DNA of 19,703 nt from JAICLK01 sp036489905 (GTDB taxonomy: Bacteria > Patescibacteriota > Saccharimonadia > Saccharimonadales > UBA4665): positions 1 to 19,703 of the forward strand of contig DASXEX010000011.1 of the NCBI GenBank assembly GCA_036489905.1. Direction: 5' to 3'. Each line of letters starts with the position of its first letter. Position 1 is the stretch's first letter. Made by a program: the position numbers and the translations under genes. Shown piece after piece: positions 7,573 to 14,067 of the stretch. Below the pieces are notes generated by a model, which made no database searches, had not been told where the DNA came from, and worked only from the letters and a program-made list of their open reading frames with translations.

Positions 7573-8037
7573 ATGATGAACAAACAATTTCGACTGACCA
7601 AAGACGGTATTGCTGAGCTTGAAGCGGAGCTCAAGGCTTTGATTGCCGAGCGAAGCGCTGTTGCCGACCGTATCAAGACCGCCCGGGAATTCGGTGACCT
7701 TGCCGAAAATGCCGAATACCAGTCCGCGCGCCAGGAGCAGGAAAAAAATGAGTCGCGCATCGCCGAAATCGAGCACATTTTACAGAACGCCGACCTCATC
7801 AAAGCGCCGAAAAGCGACGGCAAAGTCTTGCTGGGAAGCACGGTTAACCTAAAAAGCTCCAATGGTAAAGCCAAAGAATTCCAGGTAGTTGGTACGGTCG
7901 AGGCCGATCCGCTGAACGGCAAAATTTCCGATGAATCGCCGATCGGCAGAGCCTTGCTCGGCCAAAAAGTAGGCGAGTCGGTAGAAATAAAAACCCCCGC
8001 CGAAACCACCGTTTACAAGATTGTTGAAATCGGCTAA
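7573..8037 (+). CDS. greA: Transcript cleavage factor GreA
   Basis: GreA enters the RNA polymerase secondary channel and stimulates cleavage of backtracked transcripts. The 154-residue length is typical (about 158). The N-terminal coiled coil carries the acidic tip motif AREFGDLAENAEY, with the two residues that place the catalytic metal (Asp and Glu of GDLAENAEY). The C-terminal FKBP-like half contains GSTVNL, SDESPIGRALLGQKVGESVEI and ends YKIVEIG. AAGAGGAG (7558-7565) serves either ATG at 7573 or 7576. A greA-lysS order is also common in Gram-positive bacteria. Confidence 0.96.
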   Translation: MMNKQFRLTKDGIAELEAELKALIAERSAVADRIKTAREFGDLAENAEYQSARQEQEKNESRIAEIEHILQNADLIKAPKSDGKVLLGSTVNLKSSNGKAKEFQVVGTVEADPLNGKISDESPIGRALLGQKVGESVEIKTPAETTVYKIVEIG

Positions 8038-8141
8038 AAACTGGAAATTAGAATCTGGATTATAAATTCTGGAGCTAAGAACGCGGACAGTTTCGAACTT
8101 TTTATTCTGAAATCTCACTCCTATAATCTATAATCTATCTC
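8038..8141 (+). promoter_or_regulatory. AT-rich spacer and tandem -10 boxes of lysS (leaderless)
   Basis: Two overlapping-phase TATAAT boxes occur in a 7-bp tandem (8122-8127 and 8129-8134). The second would start transcription at or next to the lysS ATG at 8142. No Shine-Dalgarno is present before lysS. A weak inverted repeat AGAAT/ATTCT lies in the first third of the spacer; no convincing terminator for greA was found. Confidence 0.55.
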
Positions 8142-9680
8142 ATGGCGACACTGAAAGATTATCGCAACGAGCGGTTGCGCAAATTGGACGAGCTGAAAAA
8201 GCTCGGGATTGACCCATATCCGGCACATGCCGAACGTACGCACAAGCTGGCCGAAATTACGAGTGAATTTGAAAAACTCGAGGGCCAGCCGGTCGATATA
8301 GTTGGGCGAATTGTCAACATCCGCCGCTTCGGCAAAATCGCCTTTGTGGCGATTCGTGACGCCAGCGGCTCGTTGCAACTTTTTTTCCGCGAGGGTGAAG
8401 TTGCGGGCTTGAACGCGGCCGAAAGCCAGCTCGGTCTTGAGCAATTGCCATTGCTTGACACGGGTGACTTCGTGGAAGCGCATGGCAAAGTCATCAAAAC
8501 GCAGACCGGCGAGATTTCGGTTGGCGTTGAGCGCCTGCGTCTGCTGACGAAATCGCTCAGGCCGATGCCAACGACACACGAAAGTTTTACAAACAAGGAA
8601 GAGCGCCTGCGCCGCCGTTACGTCGATATGAATGTTAACGAAAACGTGCGGCAGCGTTTCGTCCGTCGCAGCAATTTTTGGCAGGCCACGCGTGAATTTC
8701 TGCTGCAAAACGGTTTTATAGAAATCAATGTTCCGGTGCTCGAGCACACCACCGGCGGTGCCGACGCCAACCCGTTCGTGACGCACATGGACGCGCTCGA
8801 CCAGGATTTCTACTTGCGCATTTCTCACGAGCTGCCGCTGAAGCGACTCATCGGTGCTGGCTACGAAAAGGTTTTCGACATTGGCCCGCGTTTTAGAAAT
8901 GAAAACTATTCCGACGAACACCTGCCCGAACACGTGGCCATGGAATGGTACTGGGCCTACGCCGACTGGCAAGATGGCATGAAATTTATGACTGACATGT
9001 ACCGCTATGTGCTGCAAAAAACTTTTGGCAAATCGCAGTTCAAAATCGGTAATTTCGAAATTGATTTGTCCAAAGATTGGGAGCAATGGGATTACGCTGA
9101 AGTTATCAAGAAGCACTACAATATCGACGTATACAATTGCACGCTCGACGAAGTCAAAAAAGCTTTGACCGACAAAAAGCTCGAAGTCGAACAAACCGAA
9201 AATAAAGCACGTGGCATCGACAAGCTTTGGAAAAATATCCGCAAAGACGTGGCCGGCCCGATTTGGCTGATTAACACGCCAAAATTTGTTAGCCCGCTGT
9301 CCAAAGCGAATCTCGATAATCCGGAATCTACGCAGCGCTTCCAGCCGGTCATCGCCGGCAGCGAACTTGGTAACGGGTTTTCGGAATTGAACGACCCGCT
9401 TGACCAGCTGAATCGCTTTGTCGAGCAACAGAGCATGCGCGACGCCGGCGATGACGAGGCAATGATGCTTGATATCGACTACGTCGGAATGCTGGAATAC
9501 GGCATGCCGCCGACGTGCGGCTGGGGCTATTCTGAGCGCGTCTTCTGGGTTTTCGAAGGTGTCACCGCGCGCGAAGGCGTCCCGTTCCCGCAACTTCGCC
9601 GCGAAGTCGACGAAGTCACCAAATCGATTTATCCCGAATTAAAATTCGACGAAAAGCAACCTAAGCCCAAGTCAGAATAA
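8142..9680 (+). CDS. lysS: Lysyl-tRNA synthetase, class II
   Basis: The 512-residue enzyme charges tRNA-Lys. An OB-fold anticodon domain covers about residues 50-150 (VDIVGRIVNIRRFGKIAFV). The catalytic core has RRRYVDMNVNENVRQRF as in LysRS motif 1 region, motif 2 FDIGPRFRNENYSDEHLPEH near 245-265 and ELGNGFSELNDPLDQ near 410. Motif 3 reads GMPPTCGWGYSERVFWVFEG, keeping Gly and the ATP-binding Arg but differing from the usual GGLGIGIDRLVMLL. This divergence may be a lineage trait. There is no ribosome site before the ATG; two TATAAT boxes lie immediately upstream, so translation is probably leaderless. Confidence 0.94.
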   Translation: MATLKDYRNERLRKLDELKKLGIDPYPAHAERTHKLAEITSEFEKLEGQPVDIVGRIVNIRRFGKIAFVAIRDASGSLQLFFREGEVAGLNAAESQLGLEQLPLLDTGDFVEAHGKVIKTQTGEISVGVERLRLLTKSLRPMPTTHESFTNKEERLRRRYVDMNVNENVRQRFVRRSNFWQATREFLLQNGFIEINVPVLEHTTGGADANPFVTHMDALDQDFYLRISHELPLKRLIGAGYEKVFDIGPRFRNENYSDEHLPEHVAMEWYWAYADWQDGMKFMTDMYRYVLQKTFGKSQFKIGNFEIDLSKDWEQWDYAEVIKKHYNIDVYNCTLDEVKKALTDKKLEVEQTENKARGIDKLWKNIRKDVAGPIWLINTPKFVSPLSKANLDNPESTQRFQPVIAGSELGNGFSELNDPLDQLNRFVEQQSMRDAGDDEAMMLDIDYVGMLEYGMPPTCGWGYSERVFWVFEGVTAREGVPFPQLRREVDEVTKSIYPELKFDEKQPKPKSE

Positions 9681-9694
9681 GAGAGTAATTTACA

Positions 9695-10861
9695 ATGTGG
9701 CTCTCGGAAAAACAAGCTAGTGAGTTAGTAGCGCGGCATGGCACGCCGTTGTTTGTGTATTCCAGGAAAATGCTGCAGGCCAAAGCTGAGGAACTGCTGG
9801 CGCTCGAGCTGCCATTTGGGCACACGGTTCGGTATGCGGTGAAGGCGAATTCGCATCCGGAAATTATTAAGCTGTTCGATGCGGCCGGGCTGCATTTCGA
9901 TGCGAGCTCGAGCTATGAAGCCGATGAACTTTTGCGGCAGGGAATCGCTGGCGACAAAATCAGCCTGTCCAGCCAGCAGTCGGCGCATAATTTGCCCGAC
10001 CTTTTGAGTGCGGGCGTGCAGTATGTGGCGACGTCAATGCATCAGCTTGAACTTTTTACGGTTGTGGCCGAGCCTGGCAGTCGGCTGGCGCTGCGCGTCA
10101 ATCCGCCCGTCGGCTACGGGCACAACAATCGCTTAACGACCGCTGGCAAAAACTCTAGTTTCGGCTTGTGGCACGAGCACCTAACTGCCGCGCTGCAGCT
10201 AGCAAAAGCCAAAAATATTATAATTGACCGTCTACACATTCATGTCGGCACGGGCGCTGATCCGTCGGCGTGGGCAAAGGTGATTGACGCGGCGTTATCG
10301 ATAGTTCGAGACATGCCGGATGTCACCACGCTCGACATTGGCGGCGGCTACAAAATTGCCTACGAAAGTTCCGAGCGCGAGACCGACATGCAGCAAGTTG
10401 CCGAAGTGTTCGCCGAACAGCTACAAAAATTTGCCGATGAAACAGGCCGGCAATTAAAGCTGGAGATTGAATCCGGCAGGTGGCTTGTCGCGCACGCCGG
10501 CATTTTGCTCGCCCAAGTCAACGACATCGTCGACACCGGCAAAAACGGCCACAAATTTTTGCGACTGAACACCGGCATGAACGACATCATCCGTCCCGCG
10601 ATGTACGGCGCGCAGCACGAAATTGAAATCTTGAACGACACAACCAATCAGACCGATTACATCGTGGTCGGTCACAACTGCGAAACCAGCGACATCCTCA
10701 CGCCCGCAGCTGGTGACCCAGAAAGCATTGCTCCACGGCACATGAACAAAGCTCGCATCGGCGACGTTGCCGCTGTAGCCGACACCGGCGCCTACTGCGC
10801 CAGCTTTTCCGCGAAAGATTACAACGCCTTTCCGTCGGCCAGGGAAATTTTCATAGCGTAG
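9695..10861 (+). CDS. lysA: PLP-dependent decarboxylase of the LysA (diaminopimelate) family
   Basis: This 388-residue fold-type III enzyme resembles diaminopimelate decarboxylase, which makes L-lysine from meso-DAP. The PLP lysine is Lys50 in YAVKANSH. Other family positions are HIHVGTG (181-187), the phosphate-binding DIGGGY (214-219), ESGRWLVAHAG (259-269, for the usual EPGR), RPAMYGAQHEI (300-310), GHNCETSDI (326-334, for the usual CESGD) and the C-terminal GAYCASFSAKDYNAFP with Tyr367. The substitutions GTG for GSQ and ESGR for EPGR leave the exact amino-acid substrate uncertain. It starts 14 bases after lysS with only a weak GAGAG site, so it is likely co-transcribed. No other lysine-pathway gene is visible here. 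Confidence 0.8.
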   Translation: MWLSEKQASELVARHGTPLFVYSRKMLQAKAEELLALELPFGHTVRYAVKANSHPEIIKLFDAAGLHFDASSSYEADELLRQGIAGDKISLSSQQSAHNLPDLLSAGVQYVATSMHQLELFTVVAEPGSRLALRVNPPVGYGHNNRLTTAGKNSSFGLWHEHLTAALQLAKAKNIIIDRLHIHVGTGADPSAWAKVIDAALSIVRDMPDVTTLDIGGGYKIAYESSERETDMQQVAEVFAEQLQKFADETGRQLKLEIESGRWLVAHAGILLAQVNDIVDTGKNGHKFLRLNTGMNDIIRPAMYGAQHEIEILNDTTNQTDYIVVGHNCETSDILTPAAGDPESIAPRHMNKARIGDVAAVADTGAYCASFSAKDYNAFPSAREIFIA

Positions 10862-10946
10862 TCACTTTTGCTTCAAAGTCTATATAAATACGTTTGCTTT
10901 TTCGCTACCTTTCAGCAATACTGAAACCAAAGTGAAGGGAGAGGAT
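10862..10946 (+). promoter_or_regulatory. Promoter region of the 10947 membrane protein, with inverted repeats
   Basis: TTGCTT (10894-10899) and AATACT (10917-10922) are 17 bp apart. The -10 lies inside a perfect inverted repeat TTTCAG-CAATA-CTGAAA (10910-10926), which could be an operator or a short hairpin. A second repeat ACTTT/AAAGT (10864-10879) follows the decarboxylase stop and may be a weak terminator. Confidence 0.4.
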
Positions 10947-11444
10947 ATGCCGCCAGAAGGTACGAGTCAGCCATCAAACAGGACAATACAGGATCTTCCT
11001 CGAAGTAAAACAAAAACATCAAGCCTGCTACTTGCGATGTCGGTTATATTTCTTGTTTTGCTGGCCGTAACGGCGGCTAGTGTTTACTCATTGCAGCAAA
11101 ATCGCATTGACAAACTCCAATCCCAGGTAAATAGCCTTAACACACAACAATCTCAAGAGTCGAACAAGCTAGCCGGCTCAATACAAAGTGGTAAGTTTCA
11201 GGCCGTCTTTGTCAATGTTCCGGGCTCGACTGGCGGCCAGGTATACTTCGGACATTTGTCGTTTGTCGACAGTAGTGATTATAAGTTGACCGATATCTAC
11301 TACCTTTCGTCTTCTGGCAGCAGTCTCGTAAAGCTAGGCAATGAGCCACACAAACCCCAAGATGCAATGTTCATCCCGAAGACAAGCGTCATTTTCTGGG
11401 AAAACTTGAAGGATGCCAACCAATTTAGCGGGCAGCTGAAATAG
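10947..11444 (+). CDS. Single-pass membrane-anchored protein with extracytoplasmic domain
   Basis: The 165-residue protein has a polar cytoplasmic N-terminus, one hydrophobic helix (about 25-48), a short predicted coiled coil (RIDKLQSQVNSLNTQQ, 53-68) and a C-terminal beta-rich domain (83-165) containing GQVYFGHLSFVD, YKLTDIYYL, LVKLGNEPHKPQDAMFIPK and VIFWENLKDANQF. I recall similar anchored proteins with GQVYFG...LTDIYYL...FWENL in other CPR genomes, but no function is assigned. The ATG at 10947 follows AAGGGAG by five bases; GTG at 10932 in the same frame lacks a site. It faces the leftward gene at 11459, with 14 bp between the stops and no clear shared terminator. Confidence 0.75.
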   Translation: MPPEGTSQPSNRTIQDLPRSKTKTSSLLLAMSVIFLVLLAVTAASVYSLQQNRIDKLQSQVNSLNTQQSQESNKLAGSIQSGKFQAVFVNVPGSTGGQVYFGHLSFVDSSDYKLTDIYYLSSSGSSLVKLGNEPHKPQDAMFIPKTSVIFWENLKDANQFSGQLK

Positions 11445-11458
11445 TTTTCGCTACAGCG

Positions 11459-12061
11459 CTACAGCCGCGTTGCGATGCCGCCGTGGTGGGAGCAAGTGCC
11501 GCTGTGGGATTGGCTGAAGCTGTAGGTGCCGTCGACGCATTGAGCGGTGGCGCCGGCCGGAGTTGATGGCGCGGGGTAGGGACTGCAGACCGTGTTGCCG
11601 GCGGAGTTTACATAAGTCCCATTCGGGCATGAAGCTGGAGCAGGCGCAACGTATGTGCCGATGGCGGTGGCTTGGTTGACTGCCAAAGTCGTAACGGTTT
11701 TGCTCAGCAGCTGCTTGCCGGTTTGTTGACCGTTCGTGTACGTGATTTTGTACGTCAGCGTTTCGGTGCCGTACGCGCCTTGTGTCGTGACTTCGCTTTG
11801 GCCCTTCGGCAGGTTTGCGTCATAGTGCGCAACGGTTTGATATGGTATCGATTCCGTTTTGGTGACGGTTTTGGTAGTGACTTGCGGCGTGGAAGTAGCA
11901 TCGCCCCGAACCTGGCTGGAGCTAGCGGATCGCGCATTGAGCTGTACTGGTTTTGGCGGCTCGGATTGCAAACCGCCGGCCACTATCGCCAAAATCGCAA
12001 ACACTAACAAACCGCCGGCCACCTTTTTGGTAGTCGACAGCGCCCGAACTTTCTTAAACAT
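11459..12061 (-). CDS. Secreted envelope protein with G5 domain and DUF3761
   Basis: The 200-residue protein begins with a basic segment and one hydrophobic helix (13-31), a signal or membrane anchor. Residues about 59-136 (VTTKTVTKTESIPYQTVAHY onward to KTVTTLAVNQATAIGT) match the G5 domain, found in cell-wall proteins and linked to glycan binding. The C-terminus has four cysteines in CPNGTYVNSAGNTVCSPYP and AQCVDGTYSFSQSHSGTC, ending SHHGGIATRL, typical of DUF3761, probably two disulfides. The ATG at 12061 has GAGGAAGG five bases upstream; the GTG two codons earlier lacks spacing for a ribosome site. Likely exported and acting at the cell surface, inferred from domains. Confidence 0.85.
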   Translation of the reverse strand: MFKKVRALSTTKKVAGGLLVFAILAIVAGGLQSEPPKPVQLNARSASSSQVRGDATSTPQVTTKTVTKTESIPYQTVAHYDANLPKGQSEVTTQGAYGTETLTYKITYTNGQQTGKQLLSKTVTTLAVNQATAIGTYVAPAPASCPNGTYVNSAGNTVCSPYPAPSTPAGATAQCVDGTYSFSQSHSGTCSHHGGIATRL

Positions 12062-12083
12062 GCCCACCTTCCTCGATATGCTT

Positions 12084-12112
12084 ATGCTACGCTCACGTTA
12101 CTGTTAGCGCAA
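12084..12112 (-). promoter_or_regulatory. Promoter of the G5/DUF3761 gene
   Basis: On the reverse strand TTGCGC (12112-12107) and TAGCAT (12089-12084) are 17 bp apart, with transcription starting about 10-15 bases before the ribosome site. Confidence 0.45.
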
Positions 12113-12194
12113 GTTCCTAAATTCTAGAACCAAACGGGAATTTGGGGGCAGTCCTCGAGCAGATAGGGAAAATGTGATTTGAGTTGCTGGAGTT

Positions 12195-12764
12195 TTACTG
12201 TGTTTTGTGGTGGCCGTTGATGGCGGCTTCGATTACGTCTCGCGGCAATTTGGCCGAGCCGAGTAGAGCGTCGCGCGCTTTTTCGATGGCATCGCTGCCG
12301 ACATCGCTGGCTGCATCGAGCACACCGCCTACTGCCGCTTCGGCTGCTTTGGATGTGTCGGCGCCGACATTGCCGGCGGCCTTGATCGCGCCTTCGACCG
12401 TCGAGACGGCTACCGCGCCGATATCCCCGCCGGTTTCACTCGTTGCTTGGATTACGCCTTGGGCGGCTGCCCGTGTCGCCGCGATGACGTCGCCTCCGAC
12501 TTGGCCAACACCGGTGATCGCACCGTGCATGATGTCGCCTGCCGCATCAGTCAAAGACGTGCCGACCTGGCTTGCCCCGTGAACGGCGCCGCTGGCAACC
12601 GACGCGATACTTTCGATCCCGGCCGCCGAAACCTCGCCGGTGCCCTGGAAAATATTGACAATTTGGTGTTTCACCGTGCCCGTCACGGCGCTCATAATAT
12701 CGTCCGCGCCTTGAATTGCCGCGACTACCGCATCTGTTGTTTCGTTAATAATTTCTTTCAGCAT
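12195..12764 (-). CDS. Ala/Gly-rich protein of tandem 22-residue amphipathic repeats
   Basis: This 189-residue protein has no signal peptide and no clear membrane helix. Residues 45-176 divide into six consecutive 22-residue units starting at 45, 67, 89, 111, 133 and 155. The last five begin VGTS, VGGD, TGGD, VGAD and VGSD; Gly at unit position 2 and usually at 15 is kept, with Asp favoured at 4. The intervening Ala-rich stretches fit amphipathic helices, as in apolipoprotein, phasin or LEA-type 11/22-residue repeats that coat lipid or protect membranes. No specific family is recognised. The ATG has AAAAGGAG six bases upstream and a good promoter. The gene lies in a leftward run of envelope-type genes. 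Confidence 0.8.
   Translation of the reverse strand: MLKEIINETTDAVVAAIQGADDIMSAVTGTVKHQIVNIFQGTGEVSAAGIESIASVASGAVHGASQVGTSLTDAAGDIMHGAITGVGQVGGDVIAATRAAAQGVIQATSETGGDIGAVAVSTVEGAIKAAGNVGADTSKAAEAAVGGVLDAASDVGSDAIEKARDALLGSAKLPRDVIEAAINGHHKTQ
12237..12632 (-). repeat. Six 66-bp coding units (22-residue repeats)
   Basis: These bases encode residues 45-176 of the Ala/Gly-rich protein in six in-phase 66-bp units with no insertions. The DNA copies are diverged, so the periodicity is clear mainly at protein level, which suggests old duplication kept by selection on helix length. Confidence 0.7.
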
Positions 12765-12793
12765 ACAAAGCTCCTTTTACGCTTAATCTATTT

Positions 12794-12822
12794 AATGTAA
12801 CCTTTTTGACGTTAGCAGGCAA
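12794..12822 (-). promoter_or_regulatory. Promoter of the 22-residue repeat gene
   Basis: Reverse-strand TTGCCT (12822-12817) and TACATT (12799-12794) are separated by 17 bp, followed by AAAAGGAG (12778-12771) and the ATG at 12764. Confidence 0.5.
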
Positions 12823-12835
12823 CCCAATAACCATG

Positions 12836-12858
12836 AGCGGCATCGCGCAATTGCCGCT
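12836..12858 (-). terminator. Stem-loop after the leftward surface-protein gene
   Basis: AGCGGCA (12836-12842) pairs perfectly with TGCCGCT (12852-12858) around a nine-base loop. It lies about 77 bases beyond the stop of the leftward pseudogene. The following reverse-strand bases (CATGGTTATT) are not a clean T-run, so termination is only possible. The rest of 12823-12935 shows nothing else I can name. Confidence 0.35.
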
Positions 12859-12935
12859 ACTTTCTGGGCCTACCTGTACATTTTAGAAGGTTAAGGGGTC
12901 CGCGGTAGAATCGGGGCTCCTTTACTATTCTGATT

Positions 12936-13511
12936 TTAAATTTTTGAAGCAGTACGGCGTTTGAGGCGGAGCAAGTAGCCGGCGTAGCCGAGAATACTTA
13001 CCACGACTGCGGGTACGATAAAGTTGCCCGCGCCGATGTTTGGCAAGACAGCTGGCTGCGGTGCAGGAGTCGGAGTCGGCGTGGGTGTCGGTGTTGGCGG
13101 CACGTGCACCTTGATGACGGTCGTGTCGCAACCGCTCTGGGCGTTGTCGTTGGCCAAGCTGTTGCCGGTGAAACAAGCTTTGTGGTCTTGGGTTTGGCTC
13201 GAATTGCCGACCAACTCCATGTCAGTCGGCAAGTTGTCCGTCATGACGATCTTGGCCATGTGGTCATCGCCGTCGCTGGCGGGTGCGCTGTTGCTGCCGA
13301 GTTTAAATGACGTATTTGAGTGTGTCGCCGGAATTGACGGTGAGTGCGCTGCCAGCGTCATTGACGTCAACCAATGCACTGTTCGTGGTTTCGTACTCGA
13401 CAGACTTGTTGATAGCGCTAGCCGGGTGCCAGGCTAACGCTGGGCTTATTGCCAAACCAGCCATGATTACACCAGTTACGCCTGACTCGCGCGCAATTTC
13501 ATTGCTTTCAT
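12936..13511 (-). pseudogene. Frameshifted cell-surface protein with LPxTG-like tail
   Basis: A strong site AAGGAG (13526-13521) precedes ATG at 13511, reading MKAMKLR, but this frame soon stops. One frame over continues a signal peptide (RESGVTGVIMAGLAISPALA) and a domain reading SALVDVNDAGSALTVNSGDT up to LKYVI then TAA. The next frame continues KLGSNSAPASDGDD, MAKIVMTDNLPTDMELVGN, a Pro-Thr spacer, LPNIGAGN, a hydrophobic helix and RLKRR. Removing one GC pair from CGCGCGC (13488-13494) and one T from ATTTAAA (the A-run at 13305-13307 on the plus strand) restores one frame of about 190 codons. The tail resembles a cell-wall sorting signal with Ile in place of Thr. Either a decayed gene or sequencing errors at short runs. 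Confidence 0.7.
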
Positions 13512-13554
13512 CTCCCTAAACTCCTTCTTCGCTCGCAGCCTCACTCCAAAGAAT

Positions 13555-13584
13555 TTATAATTAAATGAGACACTTAAATTATAA
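13555..13584. promoter_or_regulatory. AT-rich palindrome with a -10-like box on each strand
   Basis: TTATAATTAA (13555-13564) faces TTAAATTATAA (13574-13584), an inverted repeat with one bulge. Each half contains TATAAT in opposite orientation, between the divergent surface-protein pseudogene and the DUF427 gene. It may be the leftward promoter plus an operator. Confidence 0.35.
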
Positions 13585-13626
13585 GTTAGTTAATTTTATT
13601 TTATAAAAATCAATAGCATTTCGGAG

Positions 13627-13632
13627 TATAAT
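13627..13632 (+). promoter_or_regulatory. Promoter -10 of the DUF427 gene
   Basis: TATAAT (13627-13632) lies seven bases before the ribosome site GAAGGAG (13639-13645). The -35 region is an AT-rich stretch without a clear box. The leader would be only about 14 nt. Confidence 0.5.
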
Positions 13633-13652
13633 AAAATCGAAGGAGAAAAAAT

Positions 13653-13955
13653 ATGAAAGCAATTTGGAAAGGCACGATAATCGCCGACGCGCCGAAAGAG
13701 GATTTGATTTATATCGAGCAAAACTGGTATTTTCCGCCGAGCTCGGTCAAGCAGGAATTTTTGCGCAAAAGCGGTACGCCGTACACCTGTCCGTGGAAGG
13801 GCGTGTGTCAATATTTTGACGTTGGCGAAGGCGATGATTGGAGCAAAGACAGCGCCTTTAGCTATCCCGCGCCGAAGCCTTCGGCCATCGACACCGTCAA
13901 AAAAGATTTTTCAAACTACGTCGCTTTTTGGCGCGACGTACATATAGAAGAGTAA
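13653..13955 (+). CDS. DUF427 domain protein
   Basis: This 100-residue cytoplasmic protein matches the small DUF427 family: an N-terminal strand MKAIWKGTIIADA, the core NWYFPPSSVKQEFLRKSGTPYTCPWKG, then SYPAPKPSAIDTVKKDF and NYVAFWRDVHIEE. The TCPWKG and Y-P-PKP motifs are diagnostic. The family's biochemical role is not established. It has its own ribosome site seven bases before the ATG and appears monocistronic. It is divergent from the broken surface-protein gene. Confidence 0.9.
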   Translation: MKAIWKGTIIADAPKEDLIYIEQNWYFPPSSVKQEFLRKSGTPYTCPWKGVCQYFDVGEGDDWSKDSAFSYPAPKPSAIDTVKKDFSNYVAFWRDVHIEE

Positions 13956-14067
13956 ATCAAGCTGCCGAGCACGGGCTGCCCATTTGCACGTTTTCCTGGC
14001 ACTTGTGGGTATAATGCGCTCAGGACACCATATTGACTTTTAATCAATCTAATGCTAATATAGCGTT
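13956..14067 (+). promoter_or_regulatory. Promoter region of the AAA+ gene, leaderless
   Basis: TTGACT (14033-14038) and TAATAT (14056-14061) are 17 bp apart, with an extended -10 TG at 14053-14054. The predicted start, seven bases after the -10 box, is the A of the ATG at 14068. A second TATAAT (14010-14015) lies upstream with TTGCAC 20 bp before it and could be an alternative promoter. No Shine-Dalgarno is present. No clear terminator for DUF427 was found. Confidence 0.65.

Noticed and set aside
8121..9593. 490-codon open frame antisense to lysS
   Set aside because: It lies wholly opposite a clear lysyl-tRNA synthetase, has no family motifs, and arises from the codon bias of lysS.
11450..11465. 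Tandem GCTACAGC twice between convergent genes
   Set aside because: Too short, does not form a terminator hairpin, partly inside the leftward coding region.
12184..12582. Rightward 132-codon Ala/Ser/Pro-rich frame
   Set aside because: It is the mirror of the 22-residue repeat gene, which has a ribosome site and promoter on the other strand.
13067..13104. Short GT-rich tandem repeat (ggtgtcggtg-like)
   Set aside because: It encodes the Pro-Thr stalk of the broken surface protein on the reverse strand, so it is explained by coding sequence.
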